A DNA stretch of 64,000 bases from CAKSST01 sp045535505 (GTDB lineage: Bacteria > Bacillota > Clostridia > Oscillospirales > Acutalibacteraceae): assembly GCA_045535505.1 (NCBI GenBank), contig JAZSLU010000004.1:124001-188000 (forward strand), given 5' to 3'. Numbering within the stretch: position 1 is the first letter of the stretch; every line of letters begins with the position of its first letter. This document shows positions 48,970-59,200 of the stretch, one piece after another. A model generated the notes under the pieces. The model saw nothing but the letters and a program-made list of their open reading frames with translations, was not told the DNA's origin and did not search any database. Made by a program: the position numbers and the translations under genes.

Positions 48970-49899
48970 ATGCCAAAGGTTTTTATTGACGGAAAAGCAG
49001 GTACTACGGGCTTGCGTATATATGAGAGGCTTGAGTTGCGCAAGGACATCGAGCTTATTACTTTGAGTGATGAGTTAAGAAAGGATGCCGCTGCCAGAAA
49101 ACAAGCCTTAAACAGTGCAGACGTTGTGTTTTTATGTTTGCCTGATGCGGCTGCAATTGAGGCGGTAGGTATGGTTGAAAATGACAATACAGTTATTATT
49201 GACACCTCAACTGCACACCGCACAAATGATGGCTTTTGTTACGGCTTTGCCGAGTTATCAGGCCAACGACAAAAAATTGCGGCTTCAAAGCGTATTGCAA
49301 ACCCCGGATGTCATGCAACAGGTTTTATTTCTCTTATTGCTCCTTTGGTGCAAAAGGGAATAATTGCAAGTGATACACAACTTTCTTGTTTTTCGTTAAC
49401 CGGTTATTCGGGCGGCGGTAAAAAAATGATTGCTGATTATGAAAACGGGGAGTTAAAACAGCAACTTTTAGCGCCCCGTACATACGGTCTTGCACAGTTG
49501 CACAAGCATCTGCCTGAAATGGCAAAGGTGTGCGGTCTTGAAAAATTACCCGCTTTTTCGCCCATAGTTTCTTCTTATTATTCGGGCATGGAGGTTGTTA
49601 TAACCTTATTTGCAAACCAAGTTTGCGGCGATATTGACAAAATCAAGCAGACTTATAAAGAATATTATACAAGCAATCTTGTAAAGTTTGTTGATAATGC
49701 TGATGAACAGGGATTTATGTCTGCAAGTGCTTTTTCGGGCAGGGATGATATGGAAATTTCGGTTTTCGGAAATAACGAGCGCATAACCTTAATTTCTCGC
49801 TTTGATAACCTGGGCAAAGGCGCATCGGGTGCGGCAATTCAAAATATGAACATACTGCTTGGGGTAGATGAAACCGTCGGGCTTAACATCGGAGGATAA
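48970..49899 (+). CDS. argC: N-acetyl-gamma-glutamyl-phosphate reductase, short type
   Basis: A 309-residue enzyme, the third step of ornithine synthesis. The N-terminal Rossmann motif is FIDGKAGTTGLRIYERL, the catalytic Cys114 is in NPGCHATG, and GYSGGGKKMI follows. Length and motifs fit the short 'type 2' ArgC, not the roughly 345-residue common form. I chose ATG 48970 with CAGGAG upstream. First of argCJBDF. Confidence 0.95.
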   Translation: MPKVFIDGKAGTTGLRIYERLELRKDIELITLSDELRKDAAARKQALNSADVVFLCLPDAAAIEAVGMVENDNTVIIDTSTAHRTNDGFCYGFAELSGQRQKIAASKRIANPGCHATGFISLIAPLVQKGIIASDTQLSCFSLTGYSGGGKKMIADYENGELKQQLLAPRTYGLAQLHKHLPEMAKVCGLEKLPAFSPIVSSYYSGMEVVITLFANQVCGDIDKIKQTYKEYYTSNLVKFVDNADEQGFMSASAFSGRDDMEISVFGNNERITLISRFDNLGKGASGAAIQNMNILLGVDETVGLNIGG

Positions 49900-49902
49900 A
49901 AA

Positions 49903-51117
49903 ATGAAGATAATAGAAGGCGGCGTTTGCGCCGCAAAAGGTTTTACTGCAAGTGGCGTACATTGCGGTATCAGAAAAAACAAGACAAAAAAAGATCTTGC
50001 TTTAATATATAGCGAAAAGATTGCTTCTGCGGCTGCGGTTTATACCACAAATTTGGTTAAAGGCGCACCCCTTACCGTTACAAAGCAACATATTGAAAAC
50101 GGAAAAGCACAGGCGGTTATATGCAATAGCGGCAACGCTAACACCTGTAATGCAAACGGCATTGAAATTGCCGAAACAATGAGTGATATTGTTGCAAAAG
50201 AGCTTAACATTTGCGCAAACGACGTTGTTGTTGCATCAACGGGTGTTATCGGTCAACCTTTGGATATTGAGCCCATTGCGAAGGGTGTTCCTGCGCTTTG
50301 CAAGGCATTAAGCCAAAACGGTGGTGTTGATGCGGCAGAGGGTATTATGACCACAGACACCATTCAAAAAGAAATTGCTGTTGAGTTTACGCTGGATGGC
50401 AAAACTTGCAAAATTGGCGGTATTGCAAAGGGCAGCGGTATGATACATCCCAATATGGCAACGATGCTTGTGTTTATCACAACAGACGTTGCAATATCAC
50501 CCCAAATGCTAAAAAAAGCATTATCAAGCGATATTGCAAATACATTTAATATGATAAGCATTGACGGAGACACGTCAACCAACGATATGGTTGTTGTACT
50601 TGCAAACGGTATGGCGCAAAACAAAGAGATTACTGCCGACGATGCCGATTTTGCCGAGTTTATGAAAGCGCTCAACACTGTTACCGTTCACCTTTGCAGA
50701 ATGATTGTTGCTGATGGTGAGGGTGCAACAAAAATGCTTGAATGCTCAGTTAGCGGCGCAAAAGATATTGACACCGCAAAGACGGTTGCAAAAAGCGTTG
50801 TTTGTTCAAGTTTGCTTAAGGCTGCAATGTTTGGCGCAGATGCAAACTGGGGACGTGTGCTTTGCGCAATAGGTTACAGCGGTGCCGAGCTTGACGTTAA
50901 CAAAATCGGCGTTTGGTTTAAAAGCAACAAGGGTGAAATTGTTGTTTGCCAAAACGGAGCGGGTGTAGATTTTAGTGAAGAAAAAGCAAAGGAAATTTTG
51001 CTTGAAAAAGAAATTGAGATTGCCATAACTTTGGGTGACGGCAAAGCAAGTGCAACCGCATGGGGATGCGATTTAACATATGACTATGTAAAAATTAACG
51101 GCGATTATCGCACTTAA
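49903..51117 (+). CDS. argJ: Glutamate N-acetyltransferase/ornithine acetyltransferase
   Basis: A 404-residue ArgJ. It is an Ntn-type enzyme that cleaves itself before the Thr of the NMATMLVF motif (GSGMIHPNMATMLVFITTD). Other landmarks are ICNSGNANTCN, ASTGVIGQPL, SIDGDTSTNDMV and ADGEGATK. It recycles the acetyl group from N-acetylornithine to glutamate. Whether it also uses acetyl-CoA cannot be told, but no argA is in the operon, which would favour a bifunctional enzyme. 3 bases after argC. Confidence 0.96.
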   Translation: MKIIEGGVCAAKGFTASGVHCGIRKNKTKKDLALIYSEKIASAAAVYTTNLVKGAPLTVTKQHIENGKAQAVICNSGNANTCNANGIEIAETMSDIVAKELNICANDVVVASTGVIGQPLDIEPIAKGVPALCKALSQNGGVDAAEGIMTTDTIQKEIAVEFTLDGKTCKIGGIAKGSGMIHPNMATMLVFITTDVAISPQMLKKALSSDIANTFNMISIDGDTSTNDMVVVLANGMAQNKEITADDADFAEFMKALNTVTVHLCRMIVADGEGATKMLECSVSGAKDIDTAKTVAKSVVCSSLLKAAMFGADANWGRVLCAIGYSGAELDVNKIGVWFKSNKGEIVVCQNGAGVDFSEEKAKEILLEKEIEIAITLGDGKASATAWGCDLTYDYVKINGDYRT

Positions 51118-51136
51118 AAAAAGAGGTAACATAAAA

Positions 51137-51997
51137 ATGGATAATCATTTTTCAAATGCCGAAAGGGCGGAGGTTTTAACGCAGGCATTGCCTTATATAA
51201 AGCGTTATACAGGCAAAATTGTTGTTATAAAATACGGCGGCAACGCTATGATTAACGAACAATTAAAGCAACAGGTTATGGAGGATATTACTCTTTTATG
51301 GCTTATAGGCGTTAAGGTTGTTCTGGTTCACGGCGGCGGACCTGAAATTAGTGAGCTGATGACAAAACTTGGCAAAAAAGCAGAATTTGTTGATGGCTTA
51401 CGTGTTACTGATAAAGAAACGGTTGACATTGTGCAAATGGTGCTTGCCGGCAAGGTTAACAAAACGCTTGTTAATTTGCTTGAAATGTACGGCGGAAAGG
51501 CTATGGGCATTTCGGGTATGGACGGCAGACTTATTGAGGCAACCTTTAAGGACGAACGCCTTGGCTATGTCGGAGAGATAACAAAAATTAACATCCGTCC
51601 TGTTAACGATTTGCTTGAAAAAGGATATATTCCTGTTATTTCGACGGTTGGCTGCGATAAAGACGGTAACACATATAACATTAACGGTGATACCGCTGCG
51701 GCATACATTGCAGGTGCGCTCGGTGCAGAAAGACTGTTTATGATGACTGATATAGCAGGCATTTTGCGCGATAAGGACGACCCGAAAACCCTGATTCCCG
51801 AAATTACAATTTCCGAAGCAGAAAAATTGTATGATGAGGGCGTAATTTCAGGCGGTATGATACCTAAAGTTGATTGCTGTATAGAGGCAATTAACAAGGG
51901 TGTTAAAAACGTAATTATTATGGACGGCAGAGTGCCCCACTCAATTTTGATGGAACTGCTTACCGATGAGGGTGCAGGTACAATGGTAAGCCAATAA
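51137..51997 (+). CDS. argB: Acetylglutamate kinase
   Basis: A 286-residue amino-acid kinase. Motifs: VVIKYGGNAM (ATP lysine), LVHGGGPEIS, GLRVTDKET, ISGMDG and NINGDTAAAYIAGAL. It phosphorylates N-acetylglutamate. The N-terminal helix (residues 1-20) before the kinase core resembles arginine-inhibited hexameric ArgB, so feedback inhibition is plausible. Ribosome site AAAGAGGT. 19 bases after argJ. Confidence 0.97.
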   Translation: MDNHFSNAERAEVLTQALPYIKRYTGKIVVIKYGGNAMINEQLKQQVMEDITLLWLIGVKVVLVHGGGPEISELMTKLGKKAEFVDGLRVTDKETVDIVQMVLAGKVNKTLVNLLEMYGGKAMGISGMDGRLIEATFKDERLGYVGEITKINIRPVNDLLEKGYIPVISTVGCDKDGNTYNINGDTAAAYIAGALGAERLFMMTDIAGILRDKDDPKTLIPEITISEAEKLYDEGVISGGMIPKVDCCIEAINKGVKNVIIMDGRVPHSILMELLTDEGAGTMVSQ

Positions 51998-52013
51998 TAA
52001 TCGGAGGCGCAAT

Positions 52014-53183
52014 ATGAACAACGTAATTGAGCGGGATAAACAATACGTAGCAGGTACGTATAACCGATTTCCTGTTAATATTGTAAAAGGTAAAGGCTCT
52101 CTTGTTTTTGATGAGAATAACAGTCGTTATATTGATATGGGTTCGGGCATTGGTGTTACATGCTTTGGTATTGCAGATGACGAATGGGTACAGGCTGTAA
52201 CCGAGCAACTTAACGCTGTGCAGCATACGTCAAACCTATATTACACAGAGCCTTGTACACTGCTTGCAAAAACACTTTGCGATAGAACAGGTATGAAAAA
52301 GGTTTTTTTCTCAAATTCGGGTGCCGAGGCAAACGAATGTGCTATTAAGGTTGCCAGAAAATATGCCGCCGATAAAAAAGGTGCAGAATATTGTGAGATT
52401 ATAACCCTTAATAACAGTTTTCACGGCAGAACGCTTACAACCCTTGCGGCAACCGGACAGGACCATTTTCATAAGCTTTTTAACCCCTTAACCCCCGGTT
52501 TTTCTTCCATCGAGGTGAAGGATAACATTTTTGAACTTGAAGCAGCGTGTGCACATAAAAAGGTTGCTGCTGTAATGATTGAATGTGTGCAGGGTGAGGG
52601 CGGCGTAAATAAACTGCCCAAAGAATTTGTATTAAACATAGCAAATTATTGCAAAGAGCACGATATATTGCTTATTGTTGATGAGGTGCAGACAGGTAAC
52701 GGACGTACAGGCAAACTTTACGGATATATGCATTACGGTATTGAACCCGATATTGTCACAACTGCAAAGGGCCTTGGCGGCGGACTGCCTATTGGCGCAA
52801 CCTTGCTGAGCGAGAAGGTGCAAAACGTTCTCGGCTTTGGCGATCACGGCTCAACCTATGGTGCTAACCCTGTGGTTTGCGCGGGTGCAGTTAACGTGTT
52901 GTCACGTATGGATGACGAATTTCTTGCGGATGTTTTAAAAAAGAGCGAATATATTTTTAAAGCCTTTGAAAATGCCGACGGTGTTGAGTCGGTTTCGGGG
53001 CTTGGCCTTATGATTGGCATAAAAACCAAAAAGCCTGCGGGCGATGTGGCTAAAAAATGCCTTGAAAAAGGTGTGTTATGTCTTACTGCAAAAGATAAGG
53101 TGAGACTGTTGCCTGCGCTTAATATTCCTATGGATGTACTGAGCGAGGCGGTAGAGATAATAAAAGCCGTTTGTGCAGAATAA
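52014..53183 (+). CDS. argD: Acetylornithine aminotransferase
   Basis: A 389-residue class III PLP aminotransferase. Features are YIDMGSGIGV, FFSNSGAEANECAIKVARKY, NSFHGRTLTTLAATGQ, LLIVDEVQTGNGRTG, the PLP lysine in TTAKGLGGGLPIGA and the late GDHGSTYGANPVVCA. It converts N-acetylglutamate semialdehyde to N-acetylornithine. Ribosome site TCGGAGG. In the operon between argB and argF. Confidence 0.95.
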   Translation: MNNVIERDKQYVAGTYNRFPVNIVKGKGSLVFDENNSRYIDMGSGIGVTCFGIADDEWVQAVTEQLNAVQHTSNLYYTEPCTLLAKTLCDRTGMKKVFFSNSGAEANECAIKVARKYAADKKGAEYCEIITLNNSFHGRTLTTLAATGQDHFHKLFNPLTPGFSSIEVKDNIFELEAACAHKKVAAVMIECVQGEGGVNKLPKEFVLNIANYCKEHDILLIVDEVQTGNGRTGKLYGYMHYGIEPDIVTTAKGLGGGLPIGATLLSEKVQNVLGFGDHGSTYGANPVVCAGAVNVLSRMDDEFLADVLKKSEYIFKAFENADGVESVSGLGLMIGIKTKKPAGDVAKKCLEKGVLCLTAKDKVRLLPALNIPMDVLSEAVEIIKAVCAE

Positions 53184-53195
53184 GAGGTTAGAAAA

Positions 53196-54179
53196 ATGAA
53201 CTTAAAAAATAAACATTTTTTAAAACTGCTTGATTTTACACCGGAAGAAATTGACGGTCTTATAAATCTTGCGGCCGAACTTAAGGATAAAAAGAAAAAA
53301 GGCATTCCTCACAAGTTATGTGAAGGTAAAAGCATTGCTTTAATTTTTGAAAAGACAAGCACACGTACACGCTGTGCTTTTGAGGTTGCCGCTGCCGACC
53401 TTGGTATGCATCCTGTTTATCTTGACCCATCAGGTTCACAGATTGGCAAAAAGGAAAGCATTGCCGATACCGCTCGTGTTATTGGCAGAATGTTTGATGG
53501 TATCGAGTACCGCGGTTTTGGACAGGAAATTGTTGAAGAACTTGCTGCAAATGCAGGTGTGCCAGTATGGAACGGTCTTACAAACGAATTCCATCCCACG
53601 CAAATTTTGGCTGACTTTTTGACCATAAAGGAGCATTTTGGTTCTTTGAAGGGTAAAAAATTGGTTTATATGGGCGATGCTCGTTACAATATGGGCAACT
53701 CTCTTATGGTTGGTTGTGCAAAAATGGGCATGAACTTTGTCGCTTGTGCGCCAAAAAAATATTTTCCCAATGCCGAACTTATTGCAACATGCGAGGCTAT
53801 TGCTAAAGAAACAGGCGCTGTTTTAGAGTTTTGCGAGGACCCGATGGTAGCTACCAAGGGTGCCGACGTAATTTATACAGATGTTTGGGTTTCAATGGGT
53901 GAGCCAGATAACGTTTGGCAGGAAAGAATTAATGATTTAACACCTTATCAGGTTAACAAAAAACTTATGGATAACGCTGGTGAGCAGTGCCGATTTATGC
54001 ATTGTCTGCCTGCATTCCACGACCTTAATACAACGGTTGGCAAACAAATTTATGATAAGTTTGGTATAGACTGTATGGAGGTTACTAACGAAGTTTTTGA
54101 AAGTGAAAAATCAATCGTTTTTGATGAGGCGGAAAACAGAATGCATACAATCAAAGCAGTTATGTTGGCAACGTTATAG
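53196..54179 (+). CDS. argF: Ornithine carbamoyltransferase
   Basis: A 327-residue enzyme making citrulline. The carbamoyl-phosphate motif is [16 protein letters not shown], then [27 protein letters not shown], the ornithine loop VSMGEPDN and the catalytic HCLPAFHD. SxRT is here STRT, as expected. Its carbamoyl phosphate would come from CarAB, of which only carB is seen, in the pyr operon. The stop is followed at once by a hairpin and the hairpin array. Confidence 0.96.
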   Translation: MNLKNKHFLKLLDFTPEEIDGLINLAAELKDKKKKGIPHKLCEGKSIALIFEKTSTRTRCAFEVAAADLGMHPVYLDPSGSQIGKKESIADTARVIGRMFDGIEYRGFGQEIVEELAANAGVPVWNGLTNEFHPTQILADFLTIKEHFGSLKGKKLVYMGDARYNMGNSLMVGCAKMGMNFVACAPKKYFPNAELIATCEAIAKETGAVLEFCEDPMVATKGADVIYTDVWVSMGEPDNVWQERINDLTPYQVNKKLMDNAGEQCRFMHCLPAFHDLNTTVGKQIYDKFGIDCMEVTNEVFESEKSIVFDEAENRMHTIKAVMLATL

Positions 54180-54199
54180 GCGAAAGATTGATTTTCGCC
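54179..54199 (+). terminator. Hairpin at the end of the arg operon
   Basis: GGCGAAA / TTTCGCC stem overlapping the last base of the argF stop. It is followed by CATGAAGT, not a U-run, so termination is uncertain. It may be the outermost member of the adjacent array. Confidence 0.5.
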
Positions 54200-54200
54200 C

Positions 54201-54385
54201 ATGAAGTAAATTCCTTGTGGAATTTATGAAGTATCCTGAACGGATATGAAGTATTGCTTTGCAATATGAAATACGCATTTATGCGTATTAAGGAATTTCC
54301 TTTACTTCATATTTGGCAAAAGCCGAATACTTCATAATTATCAAAGGATAATTACTTCATATTTTACGCATGTAAAATATTTCAT
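54201..54385. repeat. Mirror-symmetric array of small hairpins with ATGAAGT/ACTTCAT spacers
   Basis: Left half: ATGAAGT (54201, 54226, 54246) and ATGAAAT (54266), each followed by a hairpin: AAATTCC/GGAATTT, ATCC/GGAT, ATTGC/GCAAT, ACGCAT/ATGCGT. Centre: AAGGAA/TTCCTT at 54290-54302. Right half: the complement ACTTCAT (54304, 54329, 54354) and ATTTCAT (54379), with hairpins between them: ATTTGGC/GCCGAAT, AATTATC/GATAATT, ATTTTAC/GTAAAAT. The spacers on the left are complementary to those on the right, so the whole 185 bases can fold as one long stem with about seven side arms. It lies directly upstream of an S23-type gene. Confidence 0.9.
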
Positions 54386-54405
54386 TAAAAACGGAGATTT
54401 TTAAT

Positions 54406-54750
54406 ATGCGTGAAAACAAACTTGCTGATATGTCTATGGATTTTTCGGTTAAGGTCATAAAATTGTGCGAAAAAACAAAAGGTCATTATTCTCTTATAAA
54501 CCAGCTTGAACGAGATGCTACATCAATTGGTGCGAATATACACGAAGCAAATTACGCTCACAGCAGAGCGGATTTTGTGTCAAAGCTTCAAATTTCACTA
54601 AAAGAATGCTATGAAACGGAATATTGGTTAGAGCTTTTTGTAAGAGCAGGTATTTCTCAAAATGAAGAAATCAAACCGCTTTATGACCAATGTGGTACTA
54701 TTAGACGTATTTTGGTTGCATCTATAAAAACAGCAAAGCAGACGAATTAA
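54406..54750 (+). CDS. Four-helix-bundle protein (S23/IVS, Avd-like)
   Basis: A 114-residue helical protein with the family pattern: N-terminal MRENKLADMSMDFSVKVIKLC, QLERDATSIGANIHEANYA, and SKLQISLKECYETEYWLELFVRAG. Related proteins are encoded in intervening sequences of 23S rRNA and as the accessory protein Avd of diversity-generating retroelements. No reverse transcriptase or template repeat is nearby. Ribosome site ACGGAGAT. The basic surface expected of this fold suggests nucleic-acid binding, perhaps to the hairpin array upstream. That link is inference. Confidence 0.88.
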   Translation: MRENKLADMSMDFSVKVIKLCEKTKGHYSLINQLERDATSIGANIHEANYAHSRADFVSKLQISLKECYETEYWLELFVRAGISQNEEIKPLYDQCGTIRRILVASIKTAKQTN

Positions 54751-54789
54751 TTAGATGTGATTTGTTATCTGCACAAAATAGATTAGTAT

Positions 54790-54815
54790 GGGTGAGCAAT
54801 GCTCACCCTTGTTTT
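54790..54815 (+). terminator. Terminator of the four-helix-bundle gene
   Basis: GGGTGAGC / GCTCACCC stem with loop AAT, then TTGTTTTC. Confidence 0.85.
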
Positions 54816-54912
54816 CTATCTTTAATGCATTATATTATTCCAATTGTGAAAATGCTGTCTAAAATGGTAAAAAACAGTAGCAAATTTGTCACTAATTTTT
54901 GCTTTTTGTAGG

Positions 54913-54941
54913 TTGACAGTCACACGTGCGCGTGATATAAT
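54913..54941 (+). promoter_or_regulatory. pyr operon promoter with palindrome in the spacer
   Basis: Perfect TTGACA (54913-54918), 17 bases, TATAAT (54936-54941). The spacer holds an imperfect palindrome TCACACGTGCGCGTGA (54920-54935), a candidate operator. Confidence 0.8.
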
Positions 54942-54954
54942 TTATTAAATTATA

Positions 54955-54980
54955 AAGCCTTATAAATTAAGGGCTTTTTT
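54955..54980 (+). terminator. Short leader terminator before pyrC
   Basis: AAGCCTTA pairs with the TAAGGGCTT region (one bulge) around a 5-base loop, followed by six T. It begins only about 8 bases after the predicted transcription start, so it is a likely attenuator for the operon. Confidence 0.65.
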
Positions 54981-55005
54981 CATAGATACGGGAGGTTATT
55001 GAATT

Positions 55006-56223
55006 ATGGCAAATTCACAAAACAACATAAAATTTGTTATGCCTCAATATCTTTCCTGCGCCGCTTTGGAAAAAGCGGAGTTGTCTTGTCTTTTGGATAA
55101 TATGAATTATTGCGTTTTGCCCGGCTTTTGCGATGTGCATGTGCATTTTCGTGAGCCGGGTTTTTCTTATAAAGAGACCATCGAAAGCGGCTCTCTCGCA
55201 TCGGCGGCAGGCGGTTATACTGCTGTTTGCACAATGCCAAACTTAAAGCCCGTGCCTGATAGTGCAGAGCATATTGCAATACAACAAAAAATTATTGATG
55301 ATAATGCCTGTATTGCAGTTTACCCTTATGCTTCAATAACGTTTGAGCAAAAGGGCGAAGAACTTGTTGATATGGAAAGCCTTGCGGGTGATTGTATTGC
55401 GTTTTCGGATGACGGCAAGGGCATTCAGTCGGCTCAGCTTATGGAACAAGCAATGATAAAGGCAACAGCACTCGGCAAAATGATAGTTGCCCACTGTGAA
55501 GATAACTCGTTGCTTTTTGGCGGTTATATTCACGACGGCGAATATGCAAAAAAACATAATCACAAGGGCATTTGCTCAAAAAGCGAATGGGGTCCCATTG
55601 CAAGAGATTTAAAACTTGCAAAAAAGACCGGATGCAAATATCATGTTTGTCATATTTCTTGCAAAGAGAGCGTTGAACTTATACGCAAGGCTAAAGCTGA
55701 GGGTGTGGATGTAACCTGTGAAACGGCGCCACACTATTTGATACTAACCGATGACAATTTGCAAGAAGACGGAAGGTTTAAAATGAATCCGCCCTTGAGA
55801 AGCCAAGAGGACAGAAGGGCGCTTATAGAGGGTATATGTGACGGTACGATTGATATGATTGCAACCGACCACGCTCCCCACAGCGAAGAAGAAAAATCAA
55901 AAGGTCTGGCGGATAGCGCTTTTGGTATTGTAGGCATAGAAAATGCTTTTGCTCTTATGCATACTCACTTTGTTAAGACGGGGATAATTACGTTAGAGCG
56001 TTTGGTTGAATTAATGGCAATAAACCCTCGCAAAAGGTTTAACATTCCGTTTGGTAATGACTATACGGTGTGGAATTTAGAAAAAGAGGTTACAGTTAAC
56101 CCGAACGAATTTATATCAAAAGGTAAAGCAACGCCCTTTAAAGACTGTAAAGTTTTTGGCGAATGTATATTGACGGTATATAACGGCAAAACGGTTTATG
56201 ACCGTAACAACGGAAGGAAGTAA
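55006..56223 (+). CDS. pyrC: Dihydroorotase
   Basis: A 405-residue amidohydrolase cyclising carbamoyl aspartate to dihydroorotate. Zinc ligands are in DVHVHFREPGFSYKET; CHISCKESVELI and ATDHAPHSEEEK follow, with the last segment MAINPRKRFNIP. The bridging lysine of other amidohydrolases is not obvious at its usual place. The type I (longer) form. Ribosome site GGGAGGTT. First gene of the pyr operon. carB follows 4 bases later. Confidence 0.95.
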   Translation: MANSQNNIKFVMPQYLSCAALEKAELSCLLDNMNYCVLPGFCDVHVHFREPGFSYKETIESGSLASAAGGYTAVCTMPNLKPVPDSAEHIAIQQKIIDDNACIAVYPYASITFEQKGEELVDMESLAGDCIAFSDDGKGIQSAQLMEQAMIKATALGKMIVAHCEDNSLLFGGYIHDGEYAKKHNHKGICSKSEWGPIARDLKLAKKTGCKYHVCHISCKESVELIRKAKAEGVDVTCETAPHYLILTDDNLQEDGRFKMNPPLRSQEDRRALIEGICDGTIDMIATDHAPHSEEEKSKGLADSAFGIVGIENAFALMHTHFVKTGIITLERLVELMAINPRKRFNIPFGNDYTVWNLEKEVTVNPNEFISKGKATPFKDCKVFGECILTVYNGKTVYDRNNGRK

Positions 56224-56227
56224 AAAA

Positions 56228-59200
56228 ATGGCAAAGCGTACAGACATTAAAAAGGTTCTTATAATAGGCTCAGGTCCTATTGTTATCGGTCAGGCGGCAG
56301 AGTTTGACTATGCAGGCACACAAGCCTGTCTTGCACTTAAAGAAGAGGGCTACGAGGTTATTCTTTGCAACTCTAACCCTGCGACAATTATGACCGACAC
56401 ATCTATTGCCGACAAGGTTTATATGGAGCCTTTGACATTAGAATATATTGCAAAAATTTTGCGTTATGAGCGCCCCGACGCTATTGTTCCCGGCATTGGC
56501 GGACAGACCGGTCTTAATCTTGCTATGCAGCTTGAGAAAAAGGGTATTTTAAAAGAGTGCGGCGTTGAATTGCTTGGCACGTCAAGCGAAAGTATTGAAC
56601 GTGCCGAAGACCGCGAGTTGTTTAAACAAATGTGCCAGTCGATAGGCGAGCCGGTTATTCCTTCGGAGATTACATATTCTTTAAAAGAGGCTAAAGAAGC
56701 CGCAAAGAAAATTGGATATCCTGTTGTTTTGCGTCCTGCATTTACTCTTGGCGGTACAGGCGGCGGCTTTGCTAATGACGAAGAAGAACTTATTGAAATC
56801 GGTACAAACGCTTTCAAACTTTCGCCTGTGCATCAGGTGCTTATTGAAAAGAGCGTTAAGGGATATAAAGAAATTGAGTTTGAGGTTATGCGTGACTCAA
56901 ACGATAATGCAATCACCATTTGCGGTATGGAAAACGTTGACCCTGTTGGTGTTCACACAGGCGACTCTATTGTTGTGGCTCCCATTCTTTCACTTTCTGA
57001 CCACGACCTTAAAATGCTTAACGACAGCGCAATCAAAATTATAAGAGAACTTAAAATTTCGGGCGGCTGTAACGTGCAGTTTGCACTTGACCCAAATTCG
57101 AGCCAATATTATCTCATTGAGGTTAACCCTCGTGTATCCCGCTCATCTGCTTTGGCAAGCAAAGCCAGCGGTTATCCTATTGCACGTGTTACCGCAAAAA
57201 TTGCAATGGGTATGTCACTCGAAGAAATTCCTGTTGCAGGTGGCACTGCTGCTATTGAGCCTCGCCTCGATTACATTGTTGCAAAGTTCCCCCGTTTCCC
57301 CTTTGATAAATTTACAACTGCTCCCAATACCTTGGGTACACAGATGAAGGCAACCGGTGAGGTTATGGGCATTGGTTCAACCTTGGAGGAATGTTTCTTA
57401 AAATCTGTTCGTTCTTTGGAAACCGGCGTATGCCATTTCCACCTTGCAAAGTTTGATGACTATTCTGATAAAGAACTCTTTGATTATCTTGCAGAATATA
57501 AAGACGACAACGTTTATGCAATTTTTGAGTTGATGCGCCGTGGCGTATCGGTTGAAACCTTGCACGAGGTCACCAAAATAACCGAGCTTTTCTTAGAATC
57601 TTTTGAAAAGATTGTTGCAATGGAAAAAACACTTGCTCAAAACACAAATGATATTGAAACTTTAAAGCAAGCAAAGGTTCTCGGTTTTTCTGACAAATAT
57701 ATTGCAAAACTATGGAACAAATCTGAAATTGAAATTTATAAAACACGTAAAGAAAATGGCATAACACCTATATTCAAAATGGTTGACACCTTGCATACAG
57801 GCGCTTACATTGCTTATCTTTACTCTTCATACACCGGCGAAAATGCATCACGCCTTACAGACAAAAACAAAATAGTTGTTTTGGGTGCCGGTCCCATTCG
57901 TATAGGTCAGGGTGTTGAGTTTGACTATTCAACCGTTCACGCTGTACAAACCATAGGTCGTGCAGGTTATGAGTCAATTATTATCAACAACAACCCCGAA
58001 ACTGTTTCAACCGATTATACAACCGCCGACAAGCTTTATTTTGAGCCCTTAACTCCCGAAGACGTAATGGCAATTATTGATTTTGAGCAGCCTCAGGGTG
58101 TTGTGGCGTCACTTGGCGGACAAACCGCAATCAACTTGGCACAGCCGCTTATGGACCGCGGTGTTGAAATTATCGGTACTGATTGTGCCGCTATTGAACG
58201 TGCTGAAAACCGTGACAGCTTTGAGAAAATTTTGTCCGAGCTTAACATCCCTCAGCCTAAGGGCAGAGCAGTAACAAAAATAGAAGACGGTGTTGCTGCT
58301 GCAAACGAAATTGGCTATCCTGTTTTGGTACGCCCCTCATTTGTTTTGGGCGGACGTGCAATGCAAATTGTTACTAACGAGGAGCAACTTCGTCATTACC
58401 TTAAAACTGCTGTTGAAATTGATGCAGACAAGCCTGTTTTGGTTGACAAATACATTATGGGCAAAGAGGTTGAGGTTGACGCAATTTGCGACGGACACGA
58501 CGTGTTTGTCCCCGGTATTATGGAACTTGTTGAACGTACGGGTATCCACTCGGGTGACTCTATAAGTGTTTATCCCTCATTCTCAATATCCGACAAGGTT
58601 AAAGGCACAATTCTTGAATATGCTAAAAAGCTTGGTCTTGGTATTGGCATTGTAGGCCTTTACAATATTCAGTTTATTGTTGACGATAAGGATGATGTTT
58701 ATATCATTGAGGTTAACCCTCGTTCATCAAGAACAGTACCTTTCCTCTCAAAATCAACAGGCTATTCACTTGCAGATATTGCAACCGAAGTTATTTTAGG
58801 CAAGACCTTAAAAGAACAGGGCATTTTCTCAATCTATCCTGATGAGAAAAACCGCTATTACGTAAAGGTTCCTGTGTTCTCGTTCAATAAAATTAAAGGT
58901 CTTGATGCTTACCTTTCACCCGAGATGAAATCCACAGGTGAAGCAATAGGCTATGATGATAAGCTTAATCGCGCACTTTACAAAGCCTTGCAGGCGGCTG
59001 GTACACACTTGCAAAATTATGGCACTGTGTTTGTAACCGTTGCCGATAGAGATAAACTTGAAGCATTGCCACTTATCAAGCGTTTTTATAACCTCGGATT
59101 TAACATTGAGGCTACTGAGGGCACAGCAAAATTCTTGAAAGAAAACGGCATTCGCACACGAGCTTTAGGCAAAATCAGCGACGGCAGCGAAGAAATTCCC

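Noticed and set aside
54201..54385. Array could be read as a small CRISPR
   Set aside because: The constant spacer is only 7 bases and its orientation flips in the middle. The variable parts are self-complementary, and there are no cas genes.
54406..54750. Accessory protein of a diversity-generating retroelement
   Set aside because: No reverse transcriptase, template repeat or variable repeat is visible nearby, so only the shared fold remains.
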